Below are positions 1-6,292 of a stretch of DNA of 10,475 nt, one piece after another. The notes beneath the pieces were generated by a model that made no database searches, was not told the DNA's origin, and saw nothing but the letters and a program-made list of their open reading frames with translations. Within the stretch, counting starts at the first letter, position 1, and every line of letters starts with the position of its first letter. Origin of the DNA: Chloroflexales bacterium (GTDB lineage: Bacteria > Chloroflexota > Chloroflexia > Chloroflexales > Chloroflexaceae); NCBI GenBank assembly GCA_013336035.1, contig JAAXUL010000199.1:1-10475 (forward strand), given 5' to 3'. The translations under genes were made by a program, and so were the position numbers.

Positions 1-811
1 CGAGCAGGTCGGCGAGCAGGTCGGCGGCCGAGGCGTGGCGCCGGGCAGGGTCGATCAGCGTGGCCCGGCGGAGCACCGCGTCTATGGCGGGGGGCAGGTC
101 GGGGAAGCGCGAGGCCAGGGACGGCAGCGGGCCGGCGAGCTGCTGGCGGATGCGCTCGCTCGGGGTCGGCCCGTCGAAGGCGCGGGCGCCGCTGAGCAGC
201 TCGTAGATCAGCACGCCGAGGCTGTAGATATCGCTCTGGGGCGAGCTCTCGCCGCGGCGAATCTGCTCCGGGGATGCGTAGCCGGGGGTGAAGACCAGCG
301 GCGCGTCGCCGTCGCCCCCCTGCCCGTCCAGGTGGCGGGCAATGCCGAAGTCGGCCAGATAGGCATTGCCTTCGGCGTCGAGCAGCACATTGGCCGGCTT
401 GATGTCCTGGTGGACCACCGCGCGCCGGTGGGCCAGGGCCAGGGCCGCGGCGATCTGCTTCACCAAGGCCAGGGCCTCGTCGAGCCGTGGGCGCCCGGCC
501 GCGAGATGCGCGGCGAGGCTGTCGCCGGCCATCCAGCGCATCACCAGGTAGGTGCCCGTGGCGTCGCGCCAGTAGTCGTAGAGCGGGACAATGTGGGGGT
601 GCTCGAGGCGCGCGATGGTCTGGGCCTCGACCTCGAAGCGACGGATGAAGGCCGGGGAGCTGGCGAAGTTGGGGCGGATCACCTTGACCGCTACCTCGCG
701 CGAGAACTGGTCGAAGCGCTGGGTCGCCTGGTAGACTGTCCCAAAGCCGCCTTCGCCGACCTTGGTGTGGATTGTGTAGCCGTGGAGCGTGAGCGGGTTG
801 GAGAGGCCCAT
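1..811 (-). CDS. Ser/Thr protein kinase, PknB/Hanks type, non-RD (C-terminal part outside window)
   Basis: The 270 visible residues form an almost complete eukaryotic-like kinase domain that phosphorylates Ser/Thr on unknown partners. Visible motifs: Gly-rich loop GEGGFGTV (19-26), VAVK with the ATP-binding lysine at K43, helix-C glutamate probably E62, catalytic loop HQDIKPAN (134-141) with catalytic D136, Mg-binding DFG (154-156), an APE-like SPE (180-182), and DIYSLG with D194. The Arg before the catalytic Asp is Gln (codon CAG), making this a non-RD kinase, a class that often does not need activation-loop phosphorylation. The reading frame is open at the left edge, so a linker, membrane segment or sensor domain may follow. 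The start is the ATG at 811-809, about ten residues before the kinase fold; no Shine-Dalgarno sequence precedes it, unlike the other genes whose starts are visible. It is divergent from the D-lactate dehydrogenase gene. Confidence 0.93.
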   Translation of the reverse strand, partial: MGLSNPLTLHGYTIHTKVGEGGFGTVYQATQRFDQFSREVAVKVIRPNFASSPAFIRRFEVEAQTIARLEHPHIVPLYDYWRDATGTYLVMRWMAGDSLAAHLAAGRPRLDEALALVKQIAAALALAHRRAVVHQDIKPANVLLDAEGNAYLADFGIARHLDGQGGDGDAPLVFTPGYASPEQIRRGESSPQSDIYSLGVLIYELLSGARAFDGPTPSERIRQQLAGPLPSLASRFPDLPPAIDAVLRRATLIDPARRHASAADLLADLL

Positions 812-852
812 AGTTGCAGGTGATGGTGTCGCCAGATCTATACGCGCGGTGC

Positions 853-859
853 TATTATA
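853..859. promoter_or_regulatory. Overlapping divergent -10-like boxes
   Basis: In the 85-base spacer between the divergent kinase and dehydrogenase genes, an AT-rich island reads TATTAT on the plus strand (853-858) and a perfect TATAAT on the minus strand (859-854). The plus box would start a transcript about 30 bases before the dehydrogenase ATG, and the minus box about 37 bases before the kinase ATG. No convincing -35 element is visible on either side, so assignment rests on the -10 match and position alone. If both are used they would compete for polymerase. Confidence 0.35.
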
Positions 860-896
860 CAGGCAGAGTGCCGGCGTGAAGTGTTAAGGAGATGGT

Positions 897-1889
897 ATGC
901 GCGTGCTTGTCTACGACACCCACTCGTATGATCGGACCTTTCTTGACGCGGCGAACGGCGGGCGGCACCAGCTCGAGTACACCACAGCCCAGCTCGACGC
1001 ACAGACGGCGGCCCTCGCCCAGGGCTACGACGCTGTCTGCCTGTTCGTGAACGACGAGGGGAGCGCGGCGGTGATGGAGCGGCTCGCGGCCGGGGGCGTG
1101 CGCATGATCGCCCAGCGCTCGACCGGCTTTAACAACCTCGACCTGGCCGCCGCCGCGGCCCGCGGGATCACCAGTATGCGCGTGGGCTACTACTCGCCCT
1201 ACGCCGTGGCCGAGTTCGCCGTGGGCCTGCTGCAGACGCTCAACCGGCGCATCCATCGGGCCTACAACCGCACCCGCGAGTTCAACTTCCGCCTGGCCGG
1301 CCTGCTCGGCCACGATATCCGCGGGCGCACCGTCGGCGTGGTCGGCACCGGGAAGATCGGCGCCATCTTCGCCCGGATTATGCACGGCTTCGGCTGCCCC
1401 ACCCTCGCCTACGATGTGCGCGAGAACCCCGAGTGTATCGAGCTGGGCGTGCAGTATGTGCCGCTGGAGGAGCTGCTGCGGCGCTCGGACATCATCAGCC
1501 TGCACGTGCCGCTGATGCCCCAGACCCAGCACCTGATCAGAGCCGAGACCCTGGCGCTGATGAAGACCGGGGTGATGATCATCAACACCAGCCGCGGCGG
1601 GCTGATCGACACCGAGGCCCTGATCGCGGCCCTCCAGCGCGGCCAGGTCGCCGCCGTGGGCCTCGATGTCTACGAGGAGGAGGAGGGCAAGTTCTTCCGC
1701 GACCTCTCCGACCAGGTGATGGACGACGAGGTCCTGGCCCGGCTGATGACCTTCCCCAATGTGCTGCTGACCAGCCACCAGGCCTTCTTCACCCACGAGG
1801 CCATGACCACGATCGCCGAGACGACGATCGCGAACCTCACCGACTTCGAGGAGGGCCGCGAGAACGAGAACCTGCTGCGGGCAGGCTAA
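897..1889 (+). CDS. ldhA: D-lactate dehydrogenase, LdhA-type D-2-hydroxyacid dehydrogenase
   Basis: A 330-residue cytoplasmic NAD-dependent enzyme, matching the length of E. coli LdhA (329), that would reduce pyruvate to D-lactate and regenerate NAD+ in fermentation. The family features are intact: substrate-side RSTGFNNLD (74-82), Rossmann motif GTGKIG (150-155) with acidic D173 at the end of the next strand favouring NAD over NADP, catalytic R233 in NTSRGGLID, E262 in DVYEEEEG, and acid/base H294 in SHQAF. The C-terminal pattern of FFRD, then a DD pair, then HQAF is typical of the LdhA branch rather than of glycerate or hydroxypyruvate reductases. The start is supported by AAGGAG (886-891) five bases before the ATG. 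It appears monocistronic: the upstream kinase is divergent and the next gene is 188 bases away. A related 2-hydroxyacid dehydrogenase with another 2-oxoacid as substrate is possible but less likely. Confidence 0.92.
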   Translation: MRVLVYDTHSYDRTFLDAANGGRHQLEYTTAQLDAQTAALAQGYDAVCLFVNDEGSAAVMERLAAGGVRMIAQRSTGFNNLDLAAAAARGITSMRVGYYSPYAVAEFAVGLLQTLNRRIHRAYNRTREFNFRLAGLLGHDIRGRTVGVVGTGKIGAIFARIMHGFGCPTLAYDVRENPECIELGVQYVPLEELLRRSDIISLHVPLMPQTQHLIRAETLALMKTGVMIINTSRGGLIDTEALIAALQRGQVAAVGLDVYEEEEGKFFRDLSDQVMDDEVLARLMTFPNVLLTSHQAFFTHEAMTTIAETTIANLTDFEEGRENENLLRAG

Positions 1890-1928
1890 CCTGGAGTTAC
1901 GATGCCTCACCCTGTGGCGACAAGACCT

Positions 1929-1959
1929 TTGCGCAGCGCGGAGTCCGGCGCGCTATGAT
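1929..1959 (+). promoter_or_regulatory. Possible promoter with a dyad in a 19-base spacer
   Basis: A -35-like TTGCGC (1929-1934) and a -10-like TATGAT (1954-1959) are separated by 19 bases. An inverted repeat, AGCGCG (1935-1940) and CGCGCT (1949-1954), fills the spacer. It lies about 120 bases upstream of the glycosidase-like gene. The long spacer with an internal dyad resembles MerR-type controlled promoters, but the -35 matches only in its TTG, and six-base GC dyads are common in DNA of this composition. Confidence 0.25.
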
Positions 1960-1977
1960 GGGGGGTGCCAACCTCCC
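1960..1977 (+). repeat. Small GC hairpin between ldhA and the glycosidase-like gene
   Basis: Bases 1960-1966 can pair with 1971-1977 over seven positions (one G-U) around the tetraloop GCCA. No T-run follows, so it is not a standard intrinsic terminator. It could be a 3' end structure for ldhA or part of the leader of the next gene. A second five-base stem (2014-2018 with 2022-2026) lies downstream. Nothing else is recognisable in the 188-base gap. Confidence 0.3.
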
Positions 1978-2077
1978 TACAGCCTGAGCCCCTGACCCAG
2001 CAATGCAGCCCGCCCGCGCTGCGCGGAGGGGAACGACGGTGACCACACACTGCTAAGGTCTTCGAGGGAGGACGACG

Positions 2078-3493
2078 ATGTCCAATACGAAACTGGGCTT
2101 TGTGATCAGGGATCCGTGGTACGACTTCGGGACTCTCCCCAGCGCCCCAAACCGGCCCAACTACATCGCCCAGGCCCGTATGGGCGGGCTGCTCAAGCAG
2201 TCAGGGGCCCGCTGGGTCCGCCTCGAGTTCCAGATCGACGGCGACAAGGTCGAGGCCGAGGTGGCCCGTAACGACTACTTCATCAACGAGGTGGCGCCCC
2301 GCTATGGGCTCGAGGTGCTCGGCCTGCTCGGCTTTGGCCTGATGCGCGCGCAAGACCCGCTCGACCCGCAGCGCGGCCTGGTCGCGCCGAGCGCCGGCAC
2401 CGACCCGGTCTACGGGGGCGGCGTCAACAGCTACATGCGCGCCTGGCTAGATCGGGCGCGCTTCGTCGCCCAGCGCTATGGCGAGCGGGTGCGCACCTAC
2501 GAGATCCTGAACGAGATGAACCGCCTGCCGCCGTCAGGCGCAGGGGTCCCCGCGACCATCGCCGCCCGGCTCCACACCAAGTTCTACCGGTTCTTCCGCC
2601 AGGTTGACCGCTATGGGCCCGGCGACCAGGCGTGGCGTGACGGGGTGAAGATTATCTTCGGCGGCCTGCACCCGCTGGGCACGGGCGATATCGCCGCGCA
2701 GGGCTACGTCTCCGACCTGGACTATGTCTACCAGCTCTTCGGGTCTGATGCGTTCAGCTCATACCGCCAGACCTACGGGACTGCCCCGATCGATGGGCTG
2801 GCCCACCACCCTTACCCGGCTGAGATACGGCTGAGCCTGCGCCGCGGCCCGCGTCGCCCAGACGCCAGGTGGGAGGCGACCATGCTGGTCTACAGGCTCG
2901 ATGAGCTGCGCAAGGTGCTGGGCGAGGTCGGTCAGCCTGAGCTGCCCCTCTGGGTCACCGAAGTAGGCTGTAATATCGCGACGGTCGGAGAGAGCGAGGC
3001 CCGCCAGTCCGAGTTTATGGATCAAGTGCTGGGCATGCTCCGGGCGCGCCCCGATGTGGCTGCGGCGCTGTGGTTCAAGTACGAGGACTTTCCACCGGCC
3101 ACGGGGCCGGGCGCCCAGCGCTGGGGCGTGGTGCACATCCCCTTCTACAGCGGGCCGTGCCCGGGCGGGGCCTGCTACGATGTCGAGGGCCGGCCGGATC
3201 ACTTCCGCGAGGCGTTCTATACCTTCCGCAGGCTGGCGGGCCAGGGAGCGAAGATGTGGTTCCGCGTGGTGAGCCCCGGCCCGGGCGTGATCGTTCGCCA
3301 GGGGCCGGGGGAGAGCTATCCCCCGGCCCGTATCGGCGAAAACCCGGTGGTCCTCCAGCCGGGGTACGAGCTTGGGGTGGACCGTTTTGTCGCGGGGGAG
3401 GACTACAAGGGCTGGAACCAGTGGGCGCATATCGTCGACCCGGCGCCCTGGGGCTTCGTGCACCTGAGCAACCTGGAGCCGGCCAGCGAGTAG
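2078..3493 (+). CDS. Clan GH-A glycosidase-like TIM-barrel protein with C-terminal bacterial SH3 domain
   Basis: A 471-residue protein in two parts. Residues about 5-390 look like a clan GH-A (beta/alpha)8 barrel: strand-like segments such as RWVRLEF (46-51), a probable acid/base E146 in EILNEMNR after N145, a His pair at 243-244 in GLAHHPY, and a probable nucleophile E295 in WVTEVGC. The N-E on strand 4 and E on strand 7 pattern fits a retaining glycosidase of GH5/GH39-like type; the family and sugar cannot be fixed by eye. Residues about 396-466 are an SH3b domain (VIVRQGPGESYP, then GWNQWAHI and WGFVHLSNL), a module that commonly binds cell wall or glycans. No signal peptide or membrane segment is visible, and the frame has a TAA only 24 bases upstream (2054-2056), so a longer secreted form starting further upstream is excluded. 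GGAGG (2067-2071) lies six bases before the ATG. The gene converges on the acyl-CoA synthetase gene. Confidence 0.75.
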   Translation: MSNTKLGFVIRDPWYDFGTLPSAPNRPNYIAQARMGGLLKQSGARWVRLEFQIDGDKVEAEVARNDYFINEVAPRYGLEVLGLLGFGLMRAQDPLDPQRGLVAPSAGTDPVYGGGVNSYMRAWLDRARFVAQRYGERVRTYEILNEMNRLPPSGAGVPATIAARLHTKFYRFFRQVDRYGPGDQAWRDGVKIIFGGLHPLGTGDIAAQGYVSDLDYVYQLFGSDAFSSYRQTYGTAPIDGLAHHPYPAEIRLSLRRGPRRPDARWEATMLVYRLDELRKVLGEVGQPELPLWVTEVGCNIATVGESEARQSEFMDQVLGMLRARPDVAAALWFKYEDFPPATGPGAQRWGVVHIPFYSGPCPGGACYDVEGRPDHFREAFYTFRRLAGQGAKMWFRVVSPGPGVIVRQGPGESYPPARIGENPVVLQPGYELGVDRFVAGEDYKGWNQWAHIVDPAPWGFVHLSNLEPASE

Positions 3494-3515
3494 CGGAGCC
3501 CCGGTTCCTGTCTGC

Positions 3516-5099
3516 CTACGACACCCGCTTCTCGCGCCCGGCCCAGTAGGGCTCGCGCAGGTCGCGCTTGAGGATCTTGCCCGTCCCGCTCTTGGGCAGC
3601 TCAGCGCTGAACTCGACCGTCCTGGGGCACTTGTAGTGGCCGAGGTGGGCGCGGCAGTGATCGATCAGCTCCTGCTCGCTGGCCTCCGCGCCGGGCTTGA
3701 GCACGACGATCGCCTTCGGCACCTCGCCCCAGCGCTCGTCGGGCACGCCGATCACGGCGCACTCGAACACCGCCGGGTGCAGGAAGAGCGTGGCCTCGAC
3801 CTCCGGCGAGGAGATATTCTCGCCGCCGGAGATAATGATATCCTTGGCGCGGTCGACGATCAGGATCGAGCCCTCCTGGTCGATCACCGCCAGGTCGCCG
3901 GTGTAGAACCAGCCGTCGCGGATAGCCCGCTTTGTGGCGACCTCATCTTTGTAGTAGCCCGTCATCACCAGGTTGCTGCGCACCACAATCTCGCCGACCT
4001 GCTGGCCGTCGGGGGCGACGTCGCTCCCGTCGGGGTCGACCACGCGCAGGTGGGTGCCGATCAGCTCGAAGCCGGTGCGGGCCTGGTAGTGCCGGCGCTG
4101 CTCGTCGGGCAGGTCGCGCATCGAGAGCTTGGGCGCGGCGCTGACGATCACCGGGCTGGTCTCCGAGAGGCCGTAGATCCCGTTCACCTGGCAGCCGAAG
4201 GTGCGCTCGAGGCGGTCGACCAGGGCGAAGGATGAGGGCGCGCCGCCCATGGCGATCTGCTTCAGGCTGCTCAGGTCATACTTCGCCAGGTCCTTGAAGT
4301 TGATCAGGCCATTCATCACCGCCGGCACCCCGAAGAGGCGGGTCACGCGCTCTTGCTCGACCAGGCGGCAGATCTCGTCGGGCGCGACGCGGCGCAGCAT
4401 CACGTGCTTGCCGCCGACGGCGGTAAGGAACTGCGGCGTGCCCCAGCCGTTCACGTGGAACAGGGGCACGATGTGCAGGAACACATCGTCGGGGCCGATC
4501 TGGAAGCCGCTGATGAAGGTCATCGCGTGCAGGTAGAGGCTGCGGTGCGAGAGGGCGACGCCCTTGGGCATGCCGGTGGTGCCGGAGGTGTAGAAGAGCT
4601 CGCACATCGCGTTCTCGTCGCTGACCTCCTCGGCCACGTGGGCGGGCGAGGCGGCGGCGAGCAGCGCCTCGTACTCGTGCTCGCCGGGCTGCGGCTCGCC
4701 CTCCATCACCACGATATGCCGCAGCGCCGGCAGCCGGCTGCTCTGCGCGCGGACGATCGGCGCGAAGTCGGCGTGGGCAAAGACGACCGTCGAGGCCGAG
4801 TGGTCCAGGATGTAGCTGATCTCGGCGGGCCCCATGCGGGTGTTGATCGGGTTCAGCACGGCCCCGGCCTGGACGACCCCGTAGTAGCCCTCGAGCAGGT
4901 GGTGGGTGTTGTAGGTCAGGAACGAGATGATCTCGCCCGGGCGCACCCCGAGGTCGCGCAGGCCATTCGCCAGGCGGTTGACGCGCTCGTCGTACTGCGC
5001 GTAGGTGAAGCGTCGCTCGCCATCTACGACGCCGACAACGTTGGGGAAGAGGTGGACGGCGCGCCGTCGAAACTCTAGCGGCGTGAGCGGGACAAACAT
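3516..5099 (-). CDS. AMP-forming acyl-CoA synthetase (fatty-acid-CoA ligase type)
   Basis: A 527-residue cytoplasmic ANL-superfamily enzyme that activates a carboxylic acid with ATP to an acyl-AMP and then to the acyl-CoA. All core motifs are present: P-loop YTSGTTGMPKG (170-180), YGLSET (309-314), YTGD with D402, hinge DRAKDIIISGGENISS (416-431), and the C-terminal PKSGTGKILKR with catalytic K508. The FHVNGWG segment (214-220) and general layout match medium- to long-chain or aromatic acid ligases; the substrate cannot be read from sequence alone. Length is normal for the family. A GAGAGG (5114-5109) nine bases before the ATG supports the start. It is the last gene of the transporter operon, 41 bases after livF, so it is well placed to trap the imported acid as its CoA ester. 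Its stop lies 22 bases from that of the convergent glycosidase-like gene, with no clear terminator between. Confidence 0.93.
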   Translation of the reverse strand: MFVPLTPLEFRRRAVHLFPNVVGVVDGERRFTYAQYDERVNRLANGLRDLGVRPGEIISFLTYNTHHLLEGYYGVVQAGAVLNPINTRMGPAEISYILDHSASTVVFAHADFAPIVRAQSSRLPALRHIVVMEGEPQPGEHEYEALLAAASPAHVAEEVSDENAMCELFYTSGTTGMPKGVALSHRSLYLHAMTFISGFQIGPDDVFLHIVPLFHVNGWGTPQFLTAVGGKHVMLRRVAPDEICRLVEQERVTRLFGVPAVMNGLINFKDLAKYDLSSLKQIAMGGAPSSFALVDRLERTFGCQVNGIYGLSETSPVIVSAAPKLSMRDLPDEQRRHYQARTGFELIGTHLRVVDPDGSDVAPDGQQVGEIVVRSNLVMTGYYKDEVATKRAIRDGWFYTGDLAVIDQEGSILIVDRAKDIIISGGENISSPEVEATLFLHPAVFECAVIGVPDERWGEVPKAIVVLKPGAEASEQELIDHCRAHLGHYKCPRTVEFSAELPKSGTGKILKRDLREPYWAGREKRVS

Positions 5100-5140
5100 C
5101 GCGGGTGCCTCTCTACATTCAGACCGGAACGCTCGGTATT

Positions 5141-5848
5141 TTACCCGCCGAGGTACGCCTTCGCCACCTCGGGGTGCGCGAGCAGATCTTTGCCGGTGCC
5201 CTCGAGCACGACCTGGCCAGTCTGCAGGACATAGGCCCGGTGGGCCAGGGCCAGGGCCATGGTCGCCATCTGCTCGATCAGCAGGATGGTCGTGCCGGCC
5301 TGGTTGAGCGCCCGGATGGTGCGGGCGATGCCCTGCACGATCAGCGGCGCCAGGCCCAGGCTAGGCTCGTCGAGGGCGATGAAGGGCGGGTCGATCATAA
5401 GCCCACGCGAGATAGCGAGCATCTGCTGCTCGCCGCCGCTGAGCGTGCCCGCCAGCTGGCCGCGGCGCTGGCCAAGGATGGGGAAGCGCTCAAACTCGCG
5501 CGCCATCAGCTGCTCGACCGGCCTGCCGTTGCGGCCGCGGGTGTAGGCGCCGAGCCGCAGGTTATCCTCGACGGTCTGGTCGGCGAAGATCTGGCGGCCC
5601 TGGGGCACGTGGGCCAGGCCCATACGCACCACGTCGTACGGCTCGGCGCGGGTGATGTCGGCCCCCTTGAAGGTGATGCGCCCCGCGGCGGGCCGCACCA
5701 GCCCCGAGATCGCCATCAGGGTGGTGGTCTTCCCCGCGCCATTCGCGCCGATCAGGGCGACGATCTCGCCCTGCCTGATCTCCAGGGTGACCCCTTGCAG
5801 GGCCTGGACGTGGCCGTAGTTGACGGCCAGGTCGGTGACCTCTAGCAT
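5141..5848 (-). CDS. livF: Branched-chain-type ABC transporter ATPase LivF
   Basis: A 235-residue ABC ATPase that pairs with LivG to power uptake through the LivH/LivM pore. Walker A GANGAGKTT (34-42), signature LSGGE (136-140), Walker B FIALDEP (156-162), and the family-typical LIEQ (190-193) in which Gln replaces the H-loop His, as in LivF proteins generally. The ending of HPEVAKAYLGG is also LivF-like. An in-frame TTG at 5878 would add ten residues and overlap the MaoC-like gene by 11 bases, but the ATG at 5848-5846 has a clear GGGGAG (5861-5856) seven bases upstream and gives the standard LivF length, so I chose it. This leaves 19 bases after the MaoC-like stop. The cargo is probably not a free amino acid, given the acyl-CoA ligase that follows. 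Confidence 0.95.
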   Translation of the reverse strand: MLEVTDLAVNYGHVQALQGVTLEIRQGEIVALIGANGAGKTTTLMAISGLVRPAAGRITFKGADITRAEPYDVVRMGLAHVPQGRQIFADQTVEDNLRLGAYTRGRNGRPVEQLMAREFERFPILGQRRGQLAGTLSGGEQQMLAISRGLMIDPPFIALDEPSLGLAPLIVQGIARTIRALNQAGTTILLIEQMATMALALAHRAYVLQTGQVVLEGTGKDLLAHPEVAKAYLGG

Positions 5849-5867
5849 GGCCTCGCTCCCCACAGCC

Positions 5868-6272
5868 TCAGCTGCCAATATCGGCCAGCACCACGGCCTC
5901 GCCGGTCAGCACATGGTCGCCGTCCTGGTTATAGATGTCGGTCTTCAGGGTCACGATCGGCTTGGTGGGGTGGTGGTCGACCACCACAACCGTCGCCGTG
6001 AGCGTGTCGCCGATATAGGCCGGGTGGAGCCAGTGGAACTGCTGGCTCAGGTAGACCGTGCCCGGCCCGGGCAGCTTCGTGCCGAGGATGTGCGAGATCA
6101 TGCTGCCCACGAGGAGGCCCTGGGCGACGCAGCGGCCGTAGCGCGTGCCCTGGGCAAACTTCTCGTCGATGTTCAAAGGGTTGAGGTTGCCGGTCACCTT
6201 GCCGAAGGCCAGGGTCAGATCATGGCTGATCGTCTGGCTCCACGAGGCCTTGTCGCCCACCTGGACCCGCAT
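5868..6272 (-). CDS. MaoC-like hot-dog protein with substituted hydratase dyad
   Basis: A 134-residue single-domain hot-dog-fold protein resembling PhaJ/MaoC (R)-specific enoyl-CoA hydratases, which hydrate trans-2-enoyl-CoA. The overall pattern is clear: an AFGKVTG lead-in, NPLNIDEKFA (31-40), then a VAQGLLVGSMIS helix (49-60) and a hydrophobic C-terminal sheet with GDTLTATVVV and GEAVV. In active members the hydratase helix carries G-D-x-N-P-x-H-x-D; here the catalytic Asp is N29 and the catalytic His is N34, and the conserved His of the later H-G pair is Q51. The codons (AAC, AAC, CAG) read cleanly. It may bind acyl-CoA without hydrating it, or use other chemistry. The ATG at 6272 follows GAGGAG (6284-6279) by six bases. 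It lies 20 bases after livM-livG and 19 before livF, so it is translated as part of the transporter operon. Confidence 0.85.
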   Translation of the reverse strand: MRVQVGDKASWSQTISHDLTLAFGKVTGNLNPLNIDEKFAQGTRYGRCVAQGLLVGSMISHILGTKLPGPGTVYLSQQFHWLHPAYIGDTLTATVVVVDHHPTKPIVTLKTDIYNQDGDHVLTGEAVVLADIGS

Positions 6273-6292
6273 AGAACGCTCCTCTACCAGGG

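Noticed and set aside
1..27. Tandem 13-base direct repeat at the left edge
   Set aside because: It encodes the Asp-Leu-Leu-Ala-Asp-Leu-Leu helix of the kinase domain and arises from codon reuse.
421..455. Similar GGCCAGGGCCAGGGCC runs in the kinase gene and in livF
   Set aside because: Both encode Ala-Leu-Ala-Leu-Ala-His stretches in unrelated proteins; shared codon preference explains them.
35..823. 262-codon plus-strand frame at the left edge
   Set aside because: It is antisense to the protein kinase, whose Gly-rich loop, catalytic loop and DFG motif are all in place on the minus strand.
855..1910. Long open frame (351 codons) antisense to the D-lactate dehydrogenase gene
   Set aside because: Its product is a low-complexity Gly/Ala/Val/Asp/His/Leu-rich sequence with no family motif, it mirrors the codons of a well-recognised gene, and it has the look of a GC-driven antisense frame.
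3494..3515. Possible bidirectional terminator between convergent stop codons
   Set aside because: The imperfect GGAGCC/GGTTCC match leaves only a two-base loop and no T-run, so a working terminator cannot be supported.
5266..5286. Gln in place of the H-loop His in LivF, as a possible lost catalytic residue
   Set aside because: LivF proteins normally have V/I-E-Q at this point; the LivG domain of the fusion keeps its His, so the pair is normal.
5849..5878. Upstream TTG start for livF overlapping the MaoC-like gene
   Set aside because: The ATG at 5848 has a clear ribosome-binding site and gives the usual LivF length and N-terminus; the ten extra residues match nothing in the family.
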